A stretch of DNA of 64,000 nt from Symsagittifera roscoffensis (taxonomy: Eukaryota; Xenacoelomorpha; Acoela; Convolutidae). A program made the translations under genes and the position numbers. The stretch spans positions 24,368,697-24,432,696 of the forward strand of contig NC_087068.1 of the NCBI RefSeq assembly GCF_963678635.1, given 5' to 3'. Below the pieces are notes generated by a model that saw only the letters and a list, made by a program, of their open reading frames with translations, made no database searches and was not told the DNA's origin. Shown here in pieces: positions 11,315-21,397 of the stretch (position 1 is its first letter; the number at the start of each line of letters is the position of its first letter).

Positions 11315-12186
11315 ATAATCAACGTAGCACCATTGTTTCTTTTGTATCGTTGATTGAAGAAGCTATCTTTGACTGAAATGATCGATCCATTTCTTTTTAG
11401 TGCGCATTTATTGATCAGGAAATGATTTTTCTTACATTTGATCATAATACTTTGTTGCAAAAAGCCAGTCAGATAAACTGAGATTTTTTAGTTCATATGA
11501 GTATATTTATCAAATCAAAATCAATATGTCTACATTTTGAGACAATTGGCATTCTTTTACTATTTATCTGATATATCAAAAACAAAAGACGCAACAGTCA
11601 TCATGGCGCGTTTGACGAAACAGTTTTTTGTTAAATAAGTAATAAATTGGATTGAGCATGGGAAAAACAACAATTCTTGGCTTAAATTTTGGGAAATAAG
11701 TTTTTACAGGAATAACAGTCAATAGGACAAAGACAGAAAACTCAAAACTTTGGGAAAATATAACGCTGTCAAGCCACATTACTAATTTGGAGAAAAAATT
11801 TAAGACAGCAAGGAAATTTTTTTTGAGAACGAAAAAATTTTTGTTCATGAAATAGCTTTCTTTGGCCCAGTAAAATTTTGTTCGAATATTTGTACACTTT
11901 TTTTGTACAATTAAAATTTTATGTACAGATCCAGTTGTAAAACAAAAATTCAAAACTGAGAAAACTGAAGAATAAAGCAAAAACTTTTATGTGCGGCTCA
12001 AAATTAGGCTTGAGGTAAAACACAACGAAAGCCACCTAGAAATTCCAGCAGTTGTATTTACAAAAGAAATGAAAAACATCTGAAGTAAATGTAAACCGAG
12101 AAGAATTTGAAATAGTAAAACTTTTCACCACAAAGCTAGATTAGAATCGTAAATTCTCATTCGTTTTTCTCACAGGAATGATTATT
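11315..12186. other. Spacer between mobile repeats b and c
   Basis: No recognised gene. A 134-codon minus frame (11576-11980) is hydrophobic, rich in F, and looks like a by-product of A+T-rich composition. Confidence 0.4.
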
Positions 12187-12716
12187 GTTCCGACTTTCGA
12201 TACGAAAGTGACGGAATATTTGTGCTCGGGGTGGGTTTTTTTTTCTTCAGACAAATTTCGACTTTTTAACTAGCCATTTTTGACGGAATTTATTTATATC
12301 ATTCGAAAGGTATTGTTGTCTTGAGCTCGAATTTGAAAAGATATTTCACCTGTGATCGTTTTTCGTAAAATTATGGGGGTTTAAAGATTGCCATTTTGGC
12401 CAATTTGGGACAATTAACGCGCGAAATATTTCGCGTTATTAACGCGAAAGCGGAGAATTAATGCGTCTAAGAAATCGTTCCAAATTGGTTTAACGAAGCT
12501 TATTTGCCATAATTGATTGGTTACAAGCAGCGAATTTTATCCTTTTGTAGTTTAATTGGTGTGTGGGGGGATGATTTTCATAAAAAATTTCAAATTTTAG
12601 GAAAAAAAATTTTCATTTTGTTTTAATACTTTTATTTTTTAAATGTTATTACTGCTCCATAAACCTTAATAGGCAGTCGGAACATTCAGGGCTTCGCCCT
12701 GATACGAGCAGTCTTG
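12187..12716 (+). mobile_element. 530-bp mobile repeat, instance c
   Basis: Same ends as instance a: GTTCCGACTTTCGATACG at the start and a hairpin CAGGGCTTCGCCCTG followed by ATACGAGCAGTCTTG at the finish. Confidence 0.65.
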
Positions 12717-14033
12717 TTAGTTTTATAATCAATGAACTGCACTAATAATAAATTACTAAAAAATTACTAGGTTCAAGATAATAGTATTTTGATAAAGAAT
12801 GCTCAGAAGTTAAATTGAGGAAAGTCCAAAAATGCCTCGTTTTAATTTTCTCGTCGACATTTTTTGGAGGATTTTTTGGAAAGGTGGGTTCTCATTTCTA
12901 TTTTTTTTTACAAAGAGAAGCAAAAACAACGGTGTTTTATTCCGGCTCTGAGACACACAAAAAAGCCGATTTTCAGTCCTATGGCGGTCTTTCAAGGGAC
13001 GTTTTTATACAGATTTAATTTTTTATATGTTAGATTGTGTAGTGATCTTGCTTGGAAACAAATTACTGTTTTTATCAAAAGCGAGCTCAATAAACGTTGA
13101 ACATGTAGTCGGTTCAACAACTTTGTTGATTGCGTCAAAGAATTTGTAAAACCAAATTGTAATAGGAAATTTGGGGAATATGAAAATTTACAACGTATAG
13201 ATTGAAGGGAGAATCCATATTTTTAAGTGAGGGGAATTTATTCACATGTAAGAGAAACTTGTCAGTCTAAATTCGAGCAAATTCGAATCTTAATGCGATT
13301 CTTTACATTAAAAAATGCATCGTATTAGTGAAAAACGTTACTGTTTCTCAACAAAACTATTTTTGGAAGGCTTACTTTGCGCTTTCTTCGCAATAAAAAC
13401 TCACTTTGCAAAAAATTGTTGGCATCAGATATTTGCTCCGCAAAATAATTCACAATTTTCTGAGTTAATCAATTTTCATAGGCAACTGCTCTCGCGTATG
13501 CATAATTCTCTATTGTCTAACCTAATTTACCTATCCACTCACGCCCAAAAAGCGACTTTTGTTTGAAAAAACAAAAAACACTTCTTTTTTCAGTTTTCAA
13601 TGGATGTGATTGGAACATTGTGTGCTGCTTGCACAGCAACCGACAATCCTTGTTGTTTTTGGATGCCATTCTTAAACTGTAAAACAAATCAGCGTCAAGA
13701 TAAACGTATTGAGATAAACTAGGAATCACTTTGGTCTCTTTGGTCAAGGAGTCTCTTGGATCATAACCCCCGAAATGATGAAAAATGAAAATGAAAACTT
13801 CTATGCAAAAACGGATCGGTTTTTTTACAATTTCTTGACTGGTATCTCGAGCATTGAATCAACTCAAGATAATGTGAAATTGCGAACAAATTGTCAATTA
13901 AAAACGCATTTGGTGCAAAATTTATGAAATTTACCCAGAAAGAACGCCAACATTAAAAAACTTTAACCTGCCCTATAATAATATCTCGCGTTTTTTAAAA
14001 AGATCGAATTTTTCAGTTTTCTTTTTTTAGAAA
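12717..14033. other. Non-coding part of duplication copy 1
   Basis: Short frames on both strands (for example 12815-13018 and 13315-13566) overlap each other and have no recognisable domain. A one-base indel between the duplicate copies near 13013 changes the frame there, which argues against coding. Confidence 0.45.
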
Positions 14034-14157
14034 GTTTAACCGACAAGGCCCCTCGGATGAATTAATTTATAAAGATAGACCACTGAATCAAAGTTTAAAG
14101 TTTGGTTTTTGCCTATCTTTTTAAAATAATCCATCCGAGGGGTCTTTTTGGTTAAAC
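14034..14157. repeat. Small inverted-repeat MITE (124 bp), copy 1
   Basis: About 31-bp imperfect inverted ends, from GTTTAACCGACAAGGCCCCT to AGGGGTCTTTTTGGTTAAAC, enclose an A+T-rich centre whose AAAGATAG and CTATCTTT also pair. Confidence 0.7.
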
Positions 14158-14675
14158 AAATAGTAAAGTCTTTTTTCACTTATTAAAGAAAAACTTTTTG
14201 AAAAACAATTGAAAAATTTTAAATTCTAAAGTTGTTTGTTAAATTAATTCATTTACAAATCTCGTCAAGTTGTTAAGTAAAGATTTGAACCGAATACAGA
14301 AAAAATTGCAAGTACACAAAATCCCTTGGAACGCGGGGTATTCTCATTGTGGAGAAATCGAATGATGGAAAAATTTTCACCAATCAGAATCGTCAGATGT
14401 TCCTATAAGCTAGATGGCTTTTGCACAAAAACGAAATTATTTTTAACAGAAAATGGATTATAGCAGCACAGCAGAAAATTCTGTGAAATTTTCTTGCAGA
14501 TACACAATAAATTTTTCTTTTTCAGTTTCATTTTCAGTTTTTTCACAATCGTTGTAAGGTTTTGCTAACGCCCCACTTAAATTTTGCCAAATTTGAAAAT
14601 TAATTCGTTGTTCATTTTCTAATCAGTCTATATTAGTTTCAATATCCTAGACTTATTCAGTTTCTATGAGATTTC

Positions 14676-14943
14676 CGGAGAGTTAATCCATCTTAGAAAT
14701 CGTTCCAAATTGGTTGAAAGAAGCTTATTTGCCATAATTAATTTGTTTCAAGGAGCGAAATTTATCCTTTTGTACTTTGTATGGCGTGTGGGGGGATGAT
14801 TTTCATAAAAAGTTTCAAATTTTAGAAATTTTTTTTTTTTAAATTTGTTTTATTTCATTTAATTTTTAAACATTATTACTGCTCCATAAACCTCAAAAGG
14901 CAGTCGGAACATTCAGGGCCTCGCCCTGATACGAGCAGTCTTG
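14676..14943 (+). mobile_element. 530-bp mobile repeat, truncated at duplication junction
   Basis: Only the right half is present; the left half was left outside the duplicated segment. This truncation marks the breakpoint of the tandem duplication. Confidence 0.8.
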
Positions 14944-15840
14944 TTTCATTTCCTTTTCATTTTATTAAATTTACAGTGCTGAAAATTTGGCACATGTATA
15001 ATGAAACTAATCAAAAGGATTGAAATTTAGTTTTGTAAGAGAGGTTTTCTTCCAGCAAATAGATCCCCTCATAAAAGGAAGCAGCTCAAAAAATTTGAAA
15101 TTTTTGACAACAAAGGTGGCGAACCCTATAACTGAGAAACCGAATGGTGGAAAATTATTTCAAGTTATTTTCAGTCAATTAGAATTGAATATTACTGCGC
15201 AAAAGCAACAAAAGAGTTGAAAACACTATTTGGCGCCGACATCAAAAATTGGCTGATCAAAACTCAACATTTTTGCACCGACGATTGCGATTAATCTACA
15301 AGAAAATTAATCCTGGCAAATCTCGGGATTGAAAAATGTTAACAAAAAAATAAAAAAATATTTTATCCAGAAAAATCAAAAATTGATTACATTTCCAATC
15401 AAAAAATATTCAAAAAATCATTATGGAGAACTCTTCAAAATCTACAAAGATTTATTATTTTCCGGAAAAATTATAAAAAACGAGATGATAGTACTGTAAA
15501 TTTTTCAAAGATAGCCATAGACTTTGCTGAAAACAACCCAACACAAATATACCGACCAAACAAAAACTGTTTTGCATCAGTTAATTTTTTATTCCGAATC
15601 ATTATGCGCAAAAGAGGTTGTTGACATCGCTTTATAATAAAAGAAAAAGTTTTGGTTGTCAGTCATTTTTGTGATTTCTGGGTTTTGCAAATGTTATACC
15701 GACTTTCAAAGACGGCATTAATTAGTTTTGGACTAATTTTATTTATACCAGTTTTTGGCAAGTTAATTGAAAATCTAATTTACATAAAGTTGAAATGATG
15801 TGGGACAACAATAAGCAATCAGAGTTTATTTCAATTTAAA

Positions 15841-16396
15841 CAAGACTGCTTGTATCAGGGCGAAGCCCTGAATGTTCCGACTGCCTTTTAAGGTTTATGG
15901 AGCAGCAGTAATAACATAATAAATTAAATGAAATAAAATAAAATGAAAACTTTTTTTCTAAAATTTGAAATTTTTTATGAAAATCATCCCCCCACACGCC
16001 ATATAAAGTACAAAAAGATAGATTTCGTTCCTCTTAACAAATCAATTATGGCAAATAATCTTCGTTCAACCAATTTGGAACGATTTATAAGACGGATTAA
16101 ATCTCCGCTTACGCGTTAATAGCGCGAATTATATCGCGCGTTAATTGTCCCAAATTGGTCAAAATGGCCAAAATGGCAATCTTTAAACCCTCATAACTTT
16201 ACGAAAAATGATCACAGGTAAAATATCTTTTCAAATTTAAGCTCAGGACAACAATGGCTTTCGAATGATATAAAAAAATTCCGTCAAATATGGCTAGTTA
16301 AAAAGTCGAAATTTGTCTGAAGAAAAAAAAACCCAGATATTCCGCTACTACAAAAGCACAAATATTCCGTTACTTTCGTATCAAAAGTCGAAACAA
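15841..16396 (-). mobile_element. 530-bp mobile repeat, duplicate of instance b
   Basis: Inverted instance in duplication copy 2, starting CAAGACTGC and ending AAGTCGAAAC. Confidence 0.65.
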
Positions 16397-17267
16397 TAAT
16401 CAACGTAGCACCATTGTTTCTTTTGTATCGTTGATTGAAGAAGCTATCTTTGACTGAAATGATCGATCCATTTCTTTTTAGTGCGCATTTATTGATCAGG
16501 AAATGATTTTTCTTACATTTGATCATAATACTTTGTTGCAAAAAGCCAGTCAGATAAACTGAGATTTTTTAGTTCATATGAGTATATTTATCAAATCAAA
16601 ATCAATATGTCTACATTTTGAGACAATTGGCATTCTTTTACTATTTATCTGATATATCAAAAACAAAAGACGCAACAGTCATCATGGCGCGTTTGACGAA
16701 ACAGTTTTTTGTTAAATAAGTAATAAATTGGATTGAGCATGGGAAAAACAACAATTCTTGGCTTAAATTTTGGGAAATAAGTTTTTACAGGAATAACAGT
16801 CAATAGGACAAAGACAGAAAACTCAAAACTTTGGGAAAATATAACGCTGTCAAGCCACATTACTAATTTGGAGAAAAAATTTAAGACAGCAAGGAAATTT
16901 TTTTTGAGAACGAAAAAATTTTTGTTCATGAAATAGCTATCTTTGGCCCAGTAAAATTTTGTTCGAATATTTGTACACTTTTTTTGTACAATTAAAACTT
17001 TATGTACAGATCCAGTTGTAAAACAAAAATTCAAAACTGAGAAAACTGAAGAATAAAGCAAAAACTTTTATGTGCGGCTCAAAATTAGGCTTGAGGTAAA
17101 ACACAACGAAAGCCACCTAGAAATTCCAGCAGTTGTATTTACAAAAGAAATGAAAAACATCTGAAGTAAATGTAAACCGAGAAGAATTTGAAATAGTAAA
17201 ACTTTTCACCACAAAGCTAGATTAGAATCGTAAATTCTCATTCGTTTTTCTCACAGGAATGATTATT

Positions 17268-17797
17268 GTTCCGACTTTCGATACGAAAGTGACGGAATAT
17301 TTGTGCTCGGGGTGGGTTTTTTTTTCTTCAGACAAATTTCGACTTTTTAACTAGCCATTTTTGACGGAATTTATTTATATCATTCGAAAGGTATTGTTGT
17401 CTTGAGCTCGAATTTGAAAAGATATTTCACCTGTGATCGTTTTTCGTAAAATTATGGGGGTTTAAAGATTGCCATTTTGGCCAATTTGGGACAATTAACG
17501 CGCGAAATATTTCGCGTTATTAACGCGAAAGCGGAGAATTAATGCGTCTAAGAAATCGTTCCAAATTGGTTTAACGAAGCTTATTTGCCATAATTGATTG
17601 GTTACAAGCAGCGAATTTTATCCTTTTGTAGTTTAATTGGTGTGTGGGGGGATGATTTTCATAAAAAATTTCAAATTTTAGGAAAAAAAATTTTCATTTT
17701 GTTTTAATACTTTTATTTTTTAAATGTTATTACTGCTCCATAAACCTTAATAGGCAGTCGGAACATTCAGGGCTTCGCCCTGATACGAGCAGTCTTG
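17268..17797 (+). mobile_element. 530-bp mobile repeat, duplicate of instance c
   Basis: Plus-strand instance in duplication copy 2, from GTTCCGACTTTCG to GAGCAGTCTTG. Confidence 0.65.
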
Positions 17798-19116
17798 TTA
17801 GTTTTATAATCAATGAACTGCACTAATAATAAATTACTAAAAAATTACTAGGTTCAAGATAATAGTATTTTGATAAAGAATGCTCAGAAGTTAAATTGAG
17901 GAAAGTCCAAAAATGCCTCGTTTTAATTTTCTCGTCGACATTTTTTGGAGGATTTTTTGGAAAGGTGGGTTCTCATTTCTATTTTTTTTTACAAAGAGAA
18001 GCAAAAACAACGGTGTTTTATTCCGGCTCTGAGACACACAAAAAAGCCGATTTTCAGTCCTATGGCGGTCTTTCAAGGGACGTTTTTATAACAGATTTAA
18101 TTTTTTATATGTTAGATTGTGTAGTGATCTTGCTTGGAAACAAATTACTGTTTTTATCAAAAGCGAGCTCAATAAACGTTGAACATGTAGTCGGTTCAAC
18201 AACTTTGTTGATTGCGTCAAAGAATTTGTAAAACCAAATTGTAATAGGAAATTTGGGGAATATGAAAATTTACAACGTATAGATTGAAGGGAGAATCCAT
18301 ATTTTTAAGTGAGGGGAATTTATTCACATGTAAGAGAAACTTGTCAGTCTAAATTCGAGCAAATTCGAATCTTAATGCGATTCTTTACATTAAAAAATGC
18401 ATCGTATTAGTGAAAAACGTTACTGTTTCTCAACAAAACTATTTTTGGAAGGCTTACTTTGCGCTTTCTTCGCAATAAAAACTCACTTTGCAAAAAATTG
18501 TTGGCATCAGATATTTGCTCCGCAAAATAATTCACAATTTTCTGAGTTAATCAATTTTCATAGGCAACTGCTCTCGCGTATGCATAATTCTCTATTGTCT
18601 AACCTAATTTACCTATCCACTCACGCCCAAAAAGCGACTTTTGTTTGAAAAAACAAAAAACACTTCTTTTTTCAGTTTTCAATGGATGTGATTGGAACAT
18701 TGTGTGCTGCTTGCACAGCAACCGACAATCCTTGTTGTTTTTGGATGCCATTCTTAAACTGTAAAACAAATCAGCGTCAAGATAAACGTATTGAGATAAA
18801 CTAGGAATCACTTTGGTCTCTTTGGTCAAGGAGTCTCTTGGATCATAACCCCCGAAATGATGAAAAATGAAAATGAAAACTTCTATGCAAAAACGGATCG
18901 GTTTTTTTACAATTTCTTGACTGGTATCTCGAGCATTGAATCAACTCAAGATAATGTGAAATTGCGAACAAATTGTCAATTAAAAACGCATTTGGTGCAA
19001 AATTTATGAAATTTACCCAGAAAGAACGCCAACATTAAAAAACTTTAACCTGCCCTATAATAATATCTCGCGTTTCTTAAAAAGATCGAATTTTTCAGTT
19101 TTCTTTTTTTTAGAAA

Positions 19117-19240
19117 GTTTAACCGACAAGGCCCCTCGGATGAATTAATTTATAAAGATAGACCACTGAATCAAAGTTTAAAGTTTGGTTTTTGCCTATC
19201 TTTTTAAAATAATCCATCCGAGGGGTCTTTTTGGTTAAAC
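19117..19240. repeat. Small inverted-repeat MITE (124 bp), copy 2
   Basis: Duplicate of the 14034-14157 element with the same ends. Confidence 0.7.
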
Positions 19241-19758
19241 AAATAGTAAAGTCTTTTTTCACTTATTAAAGAAAAACTTTTTGAAAAACAATTGAAAAAT
19301 TTTAAATTCTAAAGTTGTTTGTTAAATTAATTCATATACAAATCTCGTCAAGTTGTTAAGTAAAGATTTGAACCGAATACAGAAAAAATTGCAAGTACAC
19401 AAAATCCCTTGGAACGCGGGGTATTCTCATTGTGGAGAAATCGAATGATGGAAAAATTTTCACCAATCAGAATCGTCAGACGTTCCTATAAGCTAGATGG
19501 CTTTTGCACAAAAACGAAATTATTTTTAACAGAAAATGGATTATAGCAGCACAGCAGAAAATTCTGTGAAATTTTCTTGCAGATACACAATAAATTTTTC
19601 TTTTTCAGTTTCATTTTCAGTTTTTTCACAATCGTTGTAAGGTTTTGCTAACGCCCCACTTAAATTTTGCCAAATTTGAAAATTAATTCGTTGTTCATTT
19701 TCTAATCAGTCTATATTAGTTTCAATATCCTAGACTTATTCAGTTTCTATGAGATTTC

Positions 19759-20361
19759 CGTGATTTTTTTCTCCAAATTTTTCAATACTCAGTTCTAATT
19801 TACTGAGAATAAATGGCAAAAAAATATCTAACATTCGGTCCCTCCATCACGAGGTACGTCAACATCTGGAACGGGTCTAGGAGAGCAAAACAACAGAACT
19901 TCAAGCCGAATTTTCAACATTACAAGCACCTCAAAGCGCTAAGTTTTCATCGATAAAACGTTTCATTTCAAAAAATTAGGCAGGTTTAGTTCATAGTATT
20001 AGAGTCTTTATTAGGGGCATCAGATGGTTAAATCAGCCGAATTTTGAAACGCATATATTATACACTTGAAAAAAACCTTCAATAAAATTTTAGTTATTAA
20101 TATTCCTAAACATTAATTAGAAGCCCAAAAATTAAGAAAAAACCATTAATTTGTAAAAGAAGCTCATGAATTTGAGAATTGCTTCAAAACGGTTTACAAA
20201 TTACTCTTAATTTGTAATTTTTTGACAAAATGTTTGGTTTGAAGCCCCTAATTATACGATTCGGCTTGAAGTCCTGTCGGCTTGATGCCCGGCACCCTTT
20301 GGAACATTCCGAAAGACCATTACGCTTGTCTGAGTTTCAAAACTCAACTATATTCTTCACC
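19759..20361. other. Intergenic DNA before the iminopeptidase promoter
   Basis: No gene recognised. Short repeated AATTAAGAAAAA/AATTTGTAAA-like words occur around 20080-20230. Confidence 0.4.
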
Positions 20362-20494
20362 TATAAAAGGTGCTAGGGGTTTTAGCAGACTCAGAACAAT
20401 TAGCAAATCAAACAGATAAATTCAAACGCGGCATTGGCAATTAGCGACCGCTTGCTCTGCAGCGCTTCCATTTGACATAAGTGTTATTGTTCGC
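20362..20494 (+). promoter_or_regulatory. Candidate TATA promoter and 5' untranslated exon of the iminopeptidase gene
   Basis: TATAAAA at 20362-20368 lies 23-29 bases before TCAGAAC, an initiator-like start near 20391. A GTGAGC donor at 20495 could be spliced to the acceptor TTTTGCAG at 21239-21246, which precedes the ATG at 21398. That would put the MITE at 20663-21127 inside a 5' intron. This is inferred from motifs only. Confidence 0.45.
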
Positions 20495-20662
20495 GTGAGC
20501 CTTTGTTTTGCTGCTAATTTAGACCGTTGTATTTTTGAAGTTGGTAGTTTTGTTGAAAAGTCGGAGATAATTGTTTTATTTGGGGAAACTTGAAACAAGA
20601 CTGAGCGTCTTTTTGAGTCTGTCAATCAATTATGCTAAAAGATTGGTCTGCTAAACGATCGG

Positions 20663-21127
20663 GGTACTACTATGATAGAGTGGTCCCTCGAAAAAGCAAC
20701 TATGATAGACAGGTCCCGCATGCATTTCGCATGTTATAATTTGAAAACTAGTTTGTTTATAAATTATTCAGTTCAAAAATCTGGCGAAATATATTGAGTC
20801 AGAAACCTTTCTCATTAAAAATTGTGATTATTATGATTTTTTATATCAAGAACTATGCTCGCTTCAACTTATTTTACGGTTTAAAAACCATTCTTGGATT
20901 GGCTTATTTTATATCAAAATTGAATTTTGGCAATTTTTTTTCCAATTTTTTAAATATGTTGAGAGGGTAGGATTTACGAAACAAAGAAACCAAAAACTGG
21001 TTTGAAAATAAACTGCGACATCTTTTTGAATGGCGAAATCATAATTGTTAAACATTTCAGAGCTCTATGTGTCTTATTCGCAAGGGACCTGGTTATTTTC
21101 AAGGGACCACTCTATCATAGTAGTACC
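20663..21127. mobile_element. MITE with 8-bp target duplication (465 bp)
   Basis: The ends GGTACTACTATGATAGAG... are perfectly inverted over 26 bp (20663-20688 and 21102-21127). Both sides carry ACGATCGG (20655-20662 and 21128-21135), a perfect 8-bp target duplication. Superfamily is uncertain: hAT, P and Merlin make duplications of this size, and the tip is not the usual hAT CAG/TAG. A second partial match to the end lies inside near 20701. Confidence 0.85.
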
Positions 21128-21397
21128 ACGATCGGTCCCCGCTATATGAATTCAACAGTTACAAAATATGAAAGCTTTTGCTAGCTTATCATTCATTCAT
21201 TTCATTCGAATCATATGTTTTGATCTAACTTGCACTAATTTTGCAGAATCAAATACATTCAAAGTCGGCATAAGCATACCAATCTAAGCAGTTGCTGGAC
21301 AAAACTATTTACTTAGCAAAGCTTCTATCTTTACCTTCATTCAGTGTTGGTTTACTTTACCTGTAGCTTACTTTTTTTAGCTTATTTTGTCTGTAAA

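Larger units (their letters stand above)
9594..14675. repeat. Tandem duplication, copy 1 (5,082 bp)
   Basis: The segment is repeated head to tail at 14676-19758 with only scattered single-base changes and 1-base indels, for example near 10858, 11882, 13013 and 14000. The junction at 14675/14676 joins ...GAGATTTC to CGGAGAGTTAATCC, and the left boundary cuts through a mobile repeat (9335-9861). No convincing gene lies inside. Confidence 0.9.
14676..19758. repeat. Tandem duplication, copy 2
   Basis: Matches copy 1 throughout at an offset of 5,081-5,083 bases. Its left end starts inside the mobile repeat (14676-14943) and its right end passes into unique sequence at GAGATTTCCGTGATT. Confidence 0.9.

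Noticed and set aside
11576-11980. 134-codon minus-strand frame, repeated at 16657-17061
   Set aside because: It lies between mobile repeats, is rich in F, L and K from A+T bias, has no domain, and is repeated only because the whole segment is duplicated.
12815-13018. Overlapping frames on both strands near 12.8-13.1 kb
   Set aside because: A one-base indel between duplicate copies changes the frame, and the two strands mirror each other; no domain seen.
21002-21184. 60-codon plus frame
   Set aside because: It runs through the right end of the MITE at 20663-21127 into its flank, so it is not a gene.
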